This document shows positions 31,894 through 44,160 of a stretch of DNA of 64,000 nt, piece after piece. The stretch comes from Entomortierella parvispora. Its lineage: Eukaryota > Mortierellomycota > Mortierellomycetes > Mortierellales > Mortierellaceae. A model generated the notes under the pieces. That model saw only the letters and a list, made by a program, of their open reading frames with translations, was not told the DNA's origin and ran no database searches. The stretch covers positions 1 through 64,000 of the forward strand of contig OY752151.1 of NCBI GenBank assembly GCA_963573315.1, in the 5' to 3' direction. Position numbers and translations under genes: made by a program. How positions within the stretch are numbered: position 1 is the first letter of the stretch; each line of letters starts with the position of its first letter.

Positions 31894-33224
31894 TCATTCA
31901 AACCTTTGATCTCTTGGTTGATGTGGTTGATGTGGTTGGTGTGGTTGGTGTGGTTGGTGAGGTCTAGGGTAGGCAGAGTAGGTTCTAGAAGGCTGAGTGG
32001 TAGGTCCAAAGCCCCATTGAGAGGCCAGGCGACACTCCAGGCTAGTCCGGAACTCGTCAAAGCGTCTCTGCTGCTCGAGGAAAAGCTGTCTTTCTTCTCT
32101 AAAGTCCTCTAGACGACGACGGTGATCTTCATCCAAACGCTTGTAACGTTCCCTGTACTCTTCCTCCAAACGCTCGCTTCGCTCCTTAAGACTGAGTTCA
32201 ATTTCTTTGGCTCGGTGTTGATAATAAGTCTCAAGGTCCATTCGACGTTGTTGAAGAAGCGCATCCGATTCGGCTTCAGCACGCAAGAATTTATAGCCTT
32301 GCTCTTGCTCCCGTCCTTGCTCCCATTCCTGTCCAGGTTCCTGACCCTGCGCTTGCTCCTGCCCCTGTCCCCATTCCCACTCCTGTTCCTGTTCAGGTAA
32401 ATAGCCATTCTCCACTGCAATAGGAGCTTCCATCGTGACATTTTCCTGTGGCACTTCAGTCTGGATTTGCAGAGTACTGACATTAGAAGCGACAGGGGCC
32501 GGAGATTCGGCCCTAAGGCGCTTGCCTCTCCCAGCCGCTGCTTTTCCATCAGATGGTGACCCTAAAGGATTATCCGGACGGTTAGCGCGTTCTAGAATAG
32601 AGTTGTCATCGGTATGAAAAATATTCAAACAAAAACAAAGAAAGGCAAAATACCTTCTTCGATCTCGTCAATCTCGTCAATTTCGTCCAACTCGTCTGGC
32701 TCGACAGAAGGTGTAATGGAGCGTTTTCTGGAGGAAGGACCCGCTTCTGGAGCGTCCATGGATAAGCCCGCTTCAAGTACGGAATGCAGTCGGTCGAAAT
32801 GCGGGCACAATGCGCGGACTCTATCCTTGGATCCAGTGATTCTGAGGAGCTCAACAGCCTTGTCGTATTTTCCTTTGATGACCTGGAATCGGCTCTTGGC
32901 GGTCATGTAGTTCATAGGCTTTAATGGGTTGGTGGCCGTGTTGATATAGGTGGCGATCTCATGAAAGATCTCGTTTTTGGATTTGCCTGCAACTCCTCGA
33001 GGGTCTTTGAATCGCGGGAACAGCTTTGGGTTGGTAATCCAGTCAATATACGCCAGAATGTCTGGCTTGTTCCAGTAATCGTACTCTTTGGAGATCTTTG
33101 CAGGGTCGAACTTGACCATGTCCAGCTCATCCATGTCAAGAGAGTTGGCTACTACACTTGTCATCCTTCTCGGCTTATAGGCTGCTGCCTCGTACGAGTT
33201 TGCCTTCTCATGATTGTTGGCCAT
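31894..33224 (-). CDS. Myb/SANT-like DNA-binding, coiled-coil protein
   Basis: Two exons (33224-32654 and 32591-31894, intron 62 bp) give a phase-consistent 422-residue protein; the ATG sits in a good context (CCAAGATGG). Residues about 35-130 (KEYDYWNKPDILAYIDWITN to CPHFDRLHSVLE) resemble the helical Myb/SANT-like domain of fungal transposon-associated proteins. Then come a Ser-rich basic segment, DEIDEIDEI repeats at the exon junction, a Gln/Glu/Trp-rich low-complexity stretch, a long charged coiled coil (RSERLEEEYRERYKRLDEDH) and five PHQ repeats near the end. It converges on the Crinkler pseudogene with a 178-bp gap. Relics of the same gene lie at 21294-21925 and, beside the other Crinkler gene, at 43915-44160. 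Role unknown; nuclear DNA binding is inference. Confidence 0.7.
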
Positions 33225-34194
33225 CTTGGCGGAGTTGATGGATGGACCAATTAATCGGATTGGGAGGTTGGAAAAATAAATGATGCAAATGCAAGGGTAG
33301 ATGGAGGGCGCTGGAGATGTAGGGGGATAGTAGATGCGAGGCTTGGGAGGATATTGAAGGGATTTTGCGTTTTTGCGTCGGATGAATGTGAGGGATCAGT
33401 CAGCAGTCGAACAGCGTCAGCATGGAATGTGGACAGGAAAAATAAGAAAAAGTCCAACACGAAACGCCACCCGACTGCAAAAAAAAAGCGGAATTTCGTA
33501 TTTCAGTGCTCCGCCCAGCAAAACCCTTCCGACCACCCGCACCCTGAACCCCCAATAGCAGCACCACTGCCACCGCTACCGCACTCAAGAACCCTCGCTC
33601 ATTATGCACTACTTTGTTCTCCCATTGCAGATCTCATGTCCCCATGCTTTTCGTGGCACGTCATTCATTCATCGCCACCTCCTTGACTGCATTTTGCAAC
33701 CCCTCGTTCCTTTTTTTTTGGATTTTTGTTAGTTTAGTTTTCTTTTTTTGGTTTGTTTTGTTTGGTTTGTTTTTCTCGTACTGAGATCTAGAACTGCAGC
33801 TCACACAAATTCTTGTTATGTGTCCTCTAGTTACTCTTGGGGTCATCTTCCAATTTGACCCCTGAAAGGGTAGAGGCTTTTTTGATATCATATACAGATA
33901 TATGGAAGAATAATCTGTGGATTCTAGTCTCAAGTCGGTTTTGGAATCCAATTTCCCTGCACCCAGTTGGGGAGGGAAGATGGTACGATGGGCAGCATAC
34001 ACGCCAGTAACGGATGAGGCTCGAAGCTCGACGGAATGACGCCCCTGTACATTTTAGGTTTTACTTTGCTGCCCGTCTGAAGATCCACTAGTAGCGCTTT
34101 CGCAGCTGAGGGAAGAATCGACGAATTGATGAACAGCAACGACCATAAGCAATCGTAATAAGGACAGCCTTTCATGATGTCACAAAAACATGTC
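33225..34194. other. Spacer without recognised genes
   Basis: Upstream region of the SANT-like gene. A T-rich TTTGGTTTGTTTT-type stretch lies near 33710-33775. No domain-bearing frame seen. Confidence 0.4.
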
Positions 34195-35100
34195 TCATGT
34201 TCCTCTTACCGTGCACAACAGAACCGATGCGGGTTGACCCTCCAGCTTGTTGAGAATGTTAAAAACAAGACCCCTGACTGGATGATGCTGGCCTGCGTCG
34301 TTGTTATCTCGGTAAATTTGACCCAGAAATTCAATGGCACGTAGGCGATATTTTGCTTCCCATAACGGGTCGAAAACCAGATCTCCCGAGATTTGGTACA
34401 TCCCCCATTCAAAAAGTACAACTTCATGGAACGGCACAATACGGAACATTTTCTCGAATTCAAGAAATTCGCCCTTCATAGCAAACTTTCAAAAATGCGC
34501 AGAGCCGAGCACCACGTAAATCTTCCATGACTGCCTTGAAAAGCCTTACTTGAATTTCCACTCTGTTCCGCTTGTTGACCCGATTCATTGTCCGGAACAA
34601 ATAGCAGAGCTTGAAGGGCATACTCGGATTGAAAGGCGACCCCAGATGCCGTTGTCCACTAAGGAGTCCAAAACGCATGATATGGCGACGACCATCTGAC
34701 AAGTGTGTTCAGGTTCTACGAGGTGGGTGCACCTGTTGATACCTCTCAAAAGGATGACCAGACCGCTCCCACAAGAGAGCTACGGGCTCCACTTTTCATC
34801 AGTCGAGCTATACAAGCGAACGAATCGACATTGAAGTCCGAGGTCTCAATATCACGGGTAATATGCGTGAACAGAAATCAGAAATCGGATACACTGAGAA
34901 AGGGTCCTGAGAGATAACCTCCGCAATGGCATTGGCACCCTTAATCCTATCACGTTCAAAAGTGCGAACCACTTTCTTGCCAGGGTATTGAGTCGCTCAG
35001 TCTCCTGAACATTCGCTATGGTCCTGTTCCGCCATTCCTGTGCCTCTTTTTGGATCGTGCCTTCATTCCGACTCAGAACCTTGAGACAATAAATGAGTAC
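34195..35100 (-). pseudogene. Eroded fragment of a large fungal gene (STAND/NLR-like family suspected)
   Basis: On the minus strand, pieces in shifting frames follow each other in order: a segment with EAQEWRNRTIANVQETERLN (near 35000), AEVISQDPFSVYPISDF (near 34880), an 80-codon piece with LSGQRHLGSPFNPSMPFKLC (34702-34460), and a 94-codon piece with FEKMFRIVPFHEVVLFEWG and AIEFLGQIYRDN (34479-34195). Several frame breaks and stops separate them. The pieces resemble the conserved region before NACHT-type modules in repetitive early-diverging fungal proteins, but that assignment is from memory of general appearance and weak. Confidence 0.45.
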
Positions 35101-35355
35101 TGATGAGAGGCTGGTTTACTTCCGGTAGTGTTGTTGAAATGGAATGCGGATCATTCTCAGTAAAAATGACTTTGGAAAGTGTAAAATTCGTGCATGCGAT
35201 CTCTCTTGCAGTATCCAGGCAGCTCCTTATGTTCGGTAATCTGCCCTCTAGAATGTGCGGTGTTTTCAAAAAATAAAAAGAGGAGATTCGTCAGATGGTG
35301 GAAGCTCCACTTGAGGCGTCAAATAAAAAATTTGGCCTTTTAGATTAAATTTCAT

Positions 35356-35960
35356 TTACCCAAACCTCTTAATCATCTTCAAGAGAGAAAAAGGGTCTTC
35401 AGGAAGACTGTAACGATTCGTGATCCTAGCGTGATTACGATAAGCCGCTAATACACCTTCTGAAAAGATTTGATCTTCGAAGTCATTTGCTATGTTGAAT
35501 TTTTGGCCGTGACTCACTACTCGATCGAGATAGAGTTCCCCTCGAAAGCACAGTGCCAATGCAACTACAGAGCTCTTGCTTTTATCAGCATCCTTTAGGA
35601 GAAATGTAACAATGTCAAGGATATCCTGCAGTGACAGGGTGCCCCGCCAAGACGACGCGCTCTGAAATTTCACTATTTTCAAGCTCCAAATACAGAAGAC
35701 AGTAAGAAGCTGTAGTTGATACAAGTGAAAGAAGTGAGTTCAAAGACAGACATGGAATCGCTATTTCCAAGTAAGCGTGATAGTACTTACCTAAACGTCG
35801 TTTAATGTTTACTTCAAGCAAATCCCTGTCTTCGTCCTCTTTAATCCAGTTATTTTTCAAGCTCAAGGTTTCCAGTGTTGTATTGGTCCTGAGCATCATA
35901 AAAAGAGATTCAGACCCATTGTCCCCTATGCAATTGTCCGCTAAGTTCAAGGAAGCTAGA
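35356..35960 (-). pseudogene. Leucine-rich-repeat gene fragment
   Basis: Minus-strand text near 35950-35820 reads LNLADNCIGDNGSESLFMML followed by TTLETLSLKNNWI, a clear ribonuclease-inhibitor-type LRR. A possible intron (GTAAGT-like site near 35793) leads to further frames down to 35356 (GTLSLQDILDIVTFLL) without a recognised domain. More LRR-like words (LSLKGNWIRD-type) are seen on the minus strand near 36010-36045. Fragmentary. Confidence 0.5.
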
Positions 35961-36032
35961 GCCGAGTTGATGTTGGAATTGATCGCTTTTGACAGAGCTT
36001 GGGCCTATCTCTGATCCAATTGCCCTTCAAGC

Positions 36033-36588
36033 TCAAGGTGGTGAGAACGGAGTTGGTTTTGAGTGCCACTGAGACTTGAGCATGAGGTCCATCTTGGCAC
36101 TGAGCTCCTGCTGTAGGACCCGATCGCCCGACTCTTTTGCCTGCTTTGTTGCGAGATTCACAACTTGGACAAACGAGAGTGCCTGGTTGGAGGACTTGGC
36201 CCCTGATGATAAACTTGGCGACGAGGAGCTAGTCAATAGAGTATGAGAACAGTCATCGCTGATGGGTGACACCGGCGATACAGAAGTGGCTTTCAAAGCT
36301 TCGACAAATTCGATCTCGCTAGGTAATGCGGCGACATCCAAGACTACGCCAGGAAAGTGCTTGATGTAGAGAGGAACTCTGGAAAGCGTAAACAGCGCAA
36401 GTTAGCTTCTTGTAGAATTGAGGACCGGAGTTTTTTTCACCTACGCTTCTTTCCCGTTCTTGACGGACATGACCCCTGGAAAGGTCTTTTGAACATTTTC
36501 CCAGAAGACGACACTCTGCCCATCCACGCAGTGAACGGGGATATCCTTCATCTCTGCCATGCCAGCCAAGCGAAACGACTGTGTCTCT
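36033..36588 (-). pseudogene. N-terminal fragment of an LRR-type protein
   Basis: Starts at an ATG at 36588 (MEETQSFRLAGMAEMKDIPV), continues through VVFWENVQKTFPGV to a GTGAAA donor near 36443, and resumes near 36378 with VPLYIKHFPGVVLDV, SPISDDCSHTLL and a Ser-rich stretch, followed by a helical segment (AKESGDRVLQQELSAKMDLM). It lies directly upstream of the LRR fragment in the same orientation, so the two may be one former gene. Function unknown. Confidence 0.5.
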
Positions 36589-36946
36589 TCCATTGGCTCG
36601 ATCCAGGTATAGCACTTTATTTTGTAGACTGTGGAGGACGCTGGCTTTTTCGCGTGGGAAGAAGGGGTGTGACGACAGAAAAGATTTTTTTATTTGGTGA
36701 AGAGGGGCAAAAATTCTCGAGGGAACTGATAGAAAATTTCGAGGTCACCTGTGGAAATCCTGTGGGAAGCCTGTGGAGAATCCTGTGGGAATTCTGCAAA
36801 AGAGATCACCGACCTGTGGGAACCATGCCCATGTAAACACAAGAGGGTCAAAAATAAAAATAAAAAAAGTCAAACGCAATGCGACGAGTAACGCCAGCGT
36901 TCTAAAAGGAGCAGTGTTTATTTCATGGTACATGTACACGGTAAAA

Positions 36947-39900
36947 CTACAGCATCCCGAGATGGCAGGCTCCAACCCAGGGTCGTTGAGGATTAAAGTT
37001 GTTGACCTCAAACTGAACTCGATCACCAATCTTCAACTGGGCCATATCCTCAGACGAGGCCTTGACCACAGTTTGGAATCCCAGGCGCGTCGACAGCACA
37101 TTGTAGCCGTCTCCAGTCATGTTCGCCACCATACCATCCATGACGCCTGAGAGACCAGCAGCATTTCTTCGGCGAAGCATCTCAATCAGCCAGAACTTGA
37201 TCGACCGCGCCTCCAACATACCAATGGCGCGCTCGCGATCACGGATTTGGCCCGTCATCTTGTCCAGGGTTTGAAGATCGAAAATAGGGGCAGACGGTCC
37301 AGTGCCTTTCAGCAGATGGCTCTTGATCTGCCAATGGGACACCATATCCGCGTAACGCCGCAGAGGGGAGGTCACCTTGGAGTAACCACCGGTAAGTCCC
37401 ATAGACCAATGAGTCCTGGGCACCGTCGCAATCTCTGCTCCAGAGATGTAAGGTCTCAATGGAAGCATGTTCACGATATCCATCATACCAGTCGTCGGAT
37501 TCACAGTCTTGAGAGCCTCTTGGAACATTTCCGTGTACTTTTCAGCGGGAGGCGACTGACCTCGATACATAGCTGGCAATCCGTTTGCTTGGGAATACTG
37601 GGCAGCCACACGACCTGCCATAATCATGTACTCTGCCACCATCATTCTTGAGGGCGACGAGAATCCTGGATCGAGACCGACAGAGATCTGAGGTTCCTGC
37701 CACTTGGAATAGTCGACAGGGCGACTCAGCTCATTATCAGAGACTTTTTTCAAAGGGTAAGGCACCAGCTCAATTGCAGATCTTCCCAATGAAAAGTTGA
37801 ATGAGCCGTTCCGAAGTCGGGCGTCTGAATGGTTCTGTGCAACGATCTGCATCCGCTTCAGCTGCGCGACCAGCTCTGCATCCTGGATATTGACAGAACC
37901 AGACGCTGGCCGATAGTATTCACGCTGCAAGGAGCCCTCAATATGCTCTGGAGTAGTCATTTTGGTGCTGTTGATACGGGCGCGAGCTTCCCGCCCCCCC
38001 TCGACCTTGTCCCATGACAGTACATTATCTACATCGTCATAATTCAGGGTCTTGATGTTCCGAACGACTGCTGGCTGGATCTTGGATTCCAAAAACTCTC
38101 CATTGTTATTGTTGATCCTCACACTGAATGTCATCACCTTTTGCGGGCGTCCGTCGTTAGATAAACTCAGGGTGCCTTCTGTCAGCGATCTAGGTAACAT
38201 TGGCCAGGAACGCTCGGGCAGATACACGGTTTGAATCCTATCTCTAGCCATCAACGCAAGCTCGTGCGTTGGTGGGAGTATAGAGGTCGGGTCTGCTACG
38301 TGGACATGGACCCAAGTAGACGGCTCGGGCGTCAATGTCGTCAATGGTACAGGTTCGATCGAGAAGGCGTCGTCCAATTCTGAGGCAGAGGGGTCATCGA
38401 TGGCATAGACTGCCTGCGTGCCAAAGTCGTGTCGGATGGCGTCACAAGGATCAACCCGGTACATTTCTGTCGGACTTTGGAGGACAATTGGCCTTTTAGG
38501 CAGAGATTTACCCTCTTTGACTCCCTCCTTGATTTCCAGAATATCCTTGTCAAAGTCCCGTTGTAAGCTCTGAGGGTTCAACTGACGAATCCTCTCCATA
38601 ATCTCCTGCTCTTTTTGACCTCCACTCGTCAAGGCAACTGCCGATCGGTTGATCTCGAGGTTGTACCAGGTTGGCCAAACTCCAATCTCGTTCAAGAACT
38701 GGAAAGCTGTTTGTGGACTGATGTCGTCGTACGCCTGCAGCGGACGAAGGAGTTTCGGAAGATGCACCATCTGTGGCGCTTGAAAAATCTCGTCGTAGCC
38801 ATAAAGAGCAGCTTGGCGAACAAATTCAATGATGGTCTGATCCGAAGGCGAGAATTCAGTTTCCTTCCAGATCCCGGAGCTCCTGTCCTCGCCGGCTCGG
38901 CAACTATTAACAAGTTTTTTGCATTTTTCCAAAAATTGTAATAGTCTCGGGTCTTCCTTGCGTATCCAGTCGACGACTGTTTGGGTGACTAATACTGCCT
39001 GGGGCGGCCTCAAGGCGAACTCGCCAGTCCATCGAACGGCAACCGACGGGATAAACATGGCGAGGTTGGGGTCCTGGGTCAAGAACATGTGTGTCGCATA
39101 CATCTCCTGAAGTGTTATTGGGGCAGCTCCTGGTCCTTCTTTGGAGAAGACAAATCTTGCAGCCTCGGGTGTTGTCAAGGAACGTTGTTTCCTCTCGTGC
39201 CAGAAAATGTCGTACAGTTTGTTGAATCGAGTGTAATGCGTGCCCAGGATCATCATGGCCTCGTCTGCAAAGTCCACGGCTGCCTTTGCAGCGCCGGAAG
39301 GTGGTGAGAGCGGATTGGCTTCCACGTCCCAGTGGCCAACCTTGGCTTTAATATGGTCTAGAAAAAGAAAGCCTGGGATCCGGAAGACCACATCTGCCGT
39401 CCTATGATAGAGCACCTTGCCTCCATGTGTGATACTGGTTGAATGAAGACGCCCTTCCATTTGGTCAAAATCCTGGCGGTAGATGGCATGTGATGATACG
39501 CCCCCTCTAGAGGAAAGACGGTAACATGGGGGAAAGTTCCAAGTCAGCAGAGTGGGCAGAATGGCATGCGAAGTAGCAAACAAAATATATATATAAAGAT
39601 CTTGTGCGTCATATTCACCTGCGAATTTCGACAAAGTCCCCTGGCAAGACCTCTCGGTTCTGGAGGTTCTCGATTCCAAAGAGGTCGCTGACATGGCCCG
39701 CTGGGATGACGGGGCGCTTGACAATGTTAAGAGTTGGCTCATAGCTGAGGGATTCCGACTTTAGGGCCATTTGCATTTGCGTCTTTTTATGCTGAGCGTC
39801 GCGCGCATTCCTCTCGGAGATTTTCCGGGTATAGTCCAGAATCCTGTTGCGCTCCTCCATGAACTCTTGCGAATGCGAGACTGATGGTCGCCTGGCGTCT

Positions 39901-40106
39901 CCAGACCTGGGGCGGTGTGAGTGAGAGGGAGAATTGACATGGGTGTCGTTCCTGGAAGGTGTGTTTGCGCTTCGGTGGTGTGAGGGCTTTGAGGGTCTTG
40001 AGTAGGAAGGGGTTGTGCGGGAAGAGGTCTTGAGGGAGCAAGACTGGCCGAGGCAGGCGCGCCTGTAGACAGCGCACACGCTGGAGGAAGTGGGCGAGCG
40101 GTGCAT
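36947..40106 (-). CDS. RNB-domain (RNase II family) 3'-5' exoribonuclease, probably mitochondrial
   Basis: Two exons (40106-39619 and 39506-36947; 112-bp intron with GTGAAT donor) give a phase-consistent 1015-residue protein. The first 50 residues are rich in Ser, Arg and Lys with few acids, as in mitochondrial presequences. An N-terminal conserved region follows, then the RNB domain (about residues 510-870) with the catalytic acidic cluster AIDDPSASELDDAF and later TEGTLSLSNDGRPQ, ending with an S1-like segment (IGDRVQFEV). This resembles Dss1/Cyt-4/Par1-type ribonucleases, which degrade mitochondrial RNA as part of the degradosome; the exact family member is inferred. It is transcribed away from the Crinkler-like gene at 40446, with 339 bp between the start codons. 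Confidence 0.85.
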
Positions 40107-40445
40107 ATACACGGGAGTGGGAAGGAGTGGATGTGGAGATGGGTGTGAAGGGGAAGAGCACAGACGGACAGATACAGGGGTGCCAGATCACAGGGGACAG
40201 AACAGGAACCGGGAACCAAGCATCATAGACCATGACAAACAAGTGTGCATTTTGATCAGCCAAGCCACGCTCGCCTCTGCCCTTGATTAAGGGTGTAAAG
40301 TAGGTCACATGATGAATGCCGAAGGTAGTCGTTATTAAGGGGCCCAGCTGCCGCTCGCGATTAAAATCGCCAAGCGCCGCCTTTTCTTTCTTTTCGTCCA
40401 ACTTCTCTTCCAACCACACGGTCTTTTGAGAGCCACACCTGCACT
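40107..40445. promoter_or_regulatory. Shared divergent promoter region
   Basis: 339 bp between the start codons of the RNB ribonuclease (minus) and the second Crinkler-like gene (plus). It contains GTTATTAAGGGG at 40331-40342, the same 12-mer that precedes the first Crinkler gene's old promoter at 22012. No clear TATA box. Confidence 0.5.
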
Positions 40446-43400
40446 ATGGACAATCTCGTACTGAACTGCGTCGTCAAGGGCGCGCGAACCCTGAACCCCC
40501 TCCAATTCAAAATCCCGCGAACAGCCTCAGTCGGTCTACTCAAGGACGAAATCACGTCTGCGCTCGGACTCGAACTTCCTTCAGCGAGCCTCACGCTCTG
40601 GCAAGTGGATGCGTCTGAAGTGGAAATGGTCAGCTTCATGGATGACCTTGCGGATGAGAACAAACTCAACCCACTATTGCTTCTTGAGAATCTGTTCCAA
40701 CAAGGTGCAGCTCCTGGTGTCGTTCACATCGTTGTCCAGGTGCCTCAGCATGGTAATGCAACCTTGCCGTTCGGAATACATGGTCGTCTACTAAAAACGG
40801 GTTTCATATTTGAACGAGAAACGGATTTCTGACATTCATTTCGTCCCTGCTTAACTATGCCCACACCCTTATGGCCATTCCATATGGACAAATGTAAACT
40901 AATTCATTCATATTCGTCTTTCTCTCTTGCTGGATGCAGACGGTAAGGGACTCCTAAGATGCTTTTGTGTATACATGTTAATCAACCCACAGTAAAGCAC
41001 CGTTTCACTGATCAATCTTGCTATAAATAGTGATAAGAACAAACAAGACTTCGAAGGGTGAGTGCGAGGACTGTCTCTGTTGGCCATTCATGCTATTTAT
41101 CTTCATTTTCTCTTTGCTTCCAATAGCCCTGAAAAGCGACCGCAAAGATGAGGGTGAGTATTTTCCTCTCCGCTTTGCATTAATCTGACATATGCGCTCG
41201 TTCATAGTGCTAACCTTCACACATACACGTAATTGATCCAACAACATCATCCTTCATTCAAGGCTCTATTTCACTCCATTCCACTACTCATTCGCCAGGC
41301 TCAGCTACGATTGGTGAGTACAACATATATCGACCCGCTTGAACGTGTTTTTTTTTAATTCAACGACAATGTATCAAACTCCATTTAACACTTTTTTTTG
41401 CTTAAAGGGATTATGGACATCATCAAGGAAATACAAAGGAGGTTTCATCCTACACACCCAATCTCGGGCTCGATCACCCCTCTGTTCTTTAGCATGCCTC
41501 TGTTAGAGCGTCCGATGGATACAGCCATTGACAAAGTTGTGGGTAATGTTGAAAATTGCTTGTCTTGGAAGAATGACCGACAGACTGCGAAGACAGAGAG
41601 CTCATTCTTTGTGTGCAGCGAAACAGCCGGCGTCGGTGAGTATTTGCTAATTCCTTTTTATCACTAGGCTGTATCGAGCTGCAACATATTAACAACATCG
41701 ACATTTCATATGTTAGACAAAACATGTTATGGAAGAGAGCTGTACGGTGCCCTACGACGCGATCTTTCATCTTCTGTCAAAAAAAGGGGCCTTGATTATT
41801 CTCCTTACTACCATTATTTGCTGATGGACTTCGGTAGTGGCACAAGTTTGGTGCGGCGCGAAGAACATCTCGATGCCGAGACCATCGCTGCCTTGCGTTT
41901 GGTGTACATTCACTTTTTCGGAGGTAAATATCAAGAGGGATATTTGGATTTCTTCAATGAGATTCTAGACGAGTACTGTAAGCTCTTCACGATCTCCCGT
42001 GTCACTATCGCTATTCGCGAGAACCTAAGGCTGCAGGAAAAACAACCGTTGTTTCTTTTCCTTCATATTAACGAAATTCAGAGGATCTTTGGCCATCGAT
42101 GGCAGAGGAAACCTGAACATGACTGGCCCAATTTGCCCAGTGATACTGGAATGCGCCTGATTGGGAACAAAGCAGAAAGCTATTGCGCTGGAGGTCTCTA
42201 CCTATTCTGCGAAATGATGCGTAAGCTAGGATCTTTTATGGCCGGTGCGACCGGATCAAGTATGATACAGACCTTTCTCTCGGGAACAGCTCGGAAGGAT
42301 TTGATACTGGCAGCGGAACCATCTTCGTATACTTTCCATTTTCTTAGTTGTCCAACGTTGTCCTTAGGAGCGTGCTACGACGTCATGGGCTATTTTTCAC
42401 AGAGCGCGCCGAACTCCGCCTCTGTCAGTGGATGCCCAAGAAGGCGTTTCTTTACTTACTATCGGCCACTGGCGGACTTCCGCGAGCGTTGCAGCTATTA
42501 CTGGAGAACTTTTTTGGGATGCAGGCAGATGACAGTACCAGATTTGTTGAGAGGGTGGCTGACATCGACTCGAATACGGGTTCCATTTTCAACAAGGTCG
42601 CGGACTGTCTCAACGGATTCTACCGTATCACTGACTTTGCCCAGAGTAACGAGGAGGTCGTTTGTGCACTTAGCCGACTGTGCCTCTTTCAAGAACCAGT
42701 CAAGCGTGATTTTCGACCATGTGAGAAGTTCCCAAAACTCACCTTGGAAGTCCTAGAACGCGATACTCATACGATCCTGGAAGACAGCTGTGACAACGAT
42801 GGAAATGTCCTTGTCCGAATCCCTCTCTTTTTCTTATACTTGTACAGCAAAGTCGTCCACCTGGTCCGGAATCGTCTCCAAAAGATGCTCGTGCAGTACT
42901 GGACGGAGGACCGAGTGTGGGACTTTTATGAAAGTATTATTGATGAGTACGAGGCACTTCGCACTGACCTCCTCATTGCTGGAGGACGAACAACAATATC
43001 CCTTGGGGAGCTATACCAGGGGGCGCTTGGGCGACAAAAGACCTTGAACCTTACTGTCAAGCTTGAGAAATTATCGGTTGTCACGTCAGTGCATCGATTT
43101 CCAGAGACAGGGCTGATGGTGAGAGATCAAGAACAAGACTGGAAGTCGGGTATCGTGTTCAAGAACGCAGCTGGTGTGCAATTCGGAGACATGTGCGTCT
43201 ATCGCCAGAGTGACATTGGCAACGGCAATGGTATCCTGTGTGCACTGCAGGCCAAGGAGCGCCAGGGTTCTATAACGGCCAAATGGATTAATGGTGAGCA
43301 TACCAAAAACACGAACGCGATTAAGGGCACACCTAAAGGAGAGATTGTGGACCAGCAAGGAATCAGGAACATGCGCCTCATCACTGTCCTTATCACTACC

Positions 43401-43751
43401 GAAGATTTGACTGACCACGCCTTTCAAGAACTCAGCGACTCGTTTCCCGCCGACTGTCTTTTGATCTACCAAGACATCTTCAACAGATTTTTTGGTGAAG
43501 CATTGGGCGCACCACTGGCCCTCGCTGTCACCAAGGATCACAATTTGAATTTTGCGACTCGGGAGTCTCTTCAAGACAAGCACAAGTTGGAAGAACTTGA
43601 AGTCAACCAGGTCCTAGAGAACATGCCCTACCACTCGTATGACGATCTTATTCGAAAGGTTCCTGCGATGGGCGATAAGGACTGGGACAATGGGGTGGGG
43701 TTCTTGCCTTACCAAAATGTGCGGCCGGAGAAGAGGCGCTGTGATGGATAA
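40446..43751 (+). CDS. Crinkler (CRN)-like effector: ubiquitin-like header, P-loop region, PD-(D/E)XK-like nuclease
   Basis: Exons 40446-40752, 41127-41153 (27 nt), 41299-41313 (15 nt), 41408-41635 and 41717-43751 all join in phase 1. The header (about residues 1-103; MDNLVLNCVVKG..., LTLWQVD, MDDLADENKLNP) is the ubiquitin-like Crinkler N-terminus. The tiny exons encode the linker. The NTPase P-loop region is degenerate: the key Gly before Lys is replaced by Asp across the intron (TAGV-D-KT), with a further Gly to Glu change. The C-terminal half has FGDMCVY and LCALQAK, fitting a PD-(D/E)XK restriction-like fold. One frameshift exists: a TTTTT run at 42393-42397 shifts the frame by one base relative to the paralogue. 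It may be a real break or a base-calling error. No secretion signal is seen in the header. Confidence 0.72.
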
Positions 43752-43914
43752 AGAATGAATTGGTCGGTGAATTGTTTCATTCACAACCCCCGTGCACGCG
43801 CAGACTTCACCCGCTGATGAAATCATATCTCGCTGACATCTTGCATGCGCAACACCTTCAGAGGTCGTCCTCTACATTATCAACGCCTGCACCAAGAAAT
43901 AAAACATCAAGAAA

Positions 43915-44160
43915 ATCTTCCGAGGCTTTATTTTTCTACATGAAAACCCAATCCTTTGATCTCTTGGTTAATGGGGTCTAGGGTAGGCGGAGTAGGTTCT
44001 TGACGACTGAGCGGTAAAGCCCAACGCCCTCATAGGGAGACCAGGCGACATGCCAGACTAGTCAGGAACTCGTCAAATCATCTCTGTCACTCACAGAAAA
44101 GCCTCTCTCTTCCCCAAAGTCCTCTAGTCGACGGCGGTGATCGCCCACAAAGTCCATTTC
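43915..44160 (-). pseudogene. Relic of the SANT-like gene, 3' end only
   Basis: The minus strand matches the last ~220 bp of the gene at 31894: the blocks CCTTTGATCTCTTGGTTRAT, CCAGGCGACA-(T/C)-GCCAG, AGTCAGGAACTCGTCAAA and AAAGTCCTCTAGTCGACG are recognisable. As at 31.9 kb, it begins about 170 bp after the Crinkler stop in convergent orientation, showing that the two genes were copied together. Confidence 0.7.

Noticed and set aside
37247..39307. Plus-strand frames of 60-134 codons inside the ribonuclease gene
   Set aside because: Antisense shadows of the long minus-strand RNB coding region; no own motifs.
40940..40942. A 3-nt micro-exon (ACG between GATGCAG and GTAAGG) in the second Crinkler gene
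   Set aside because: Splice-like sites exist on both sides, but skipping it leaves the phase unchanged, so sequence alone cannot support it.
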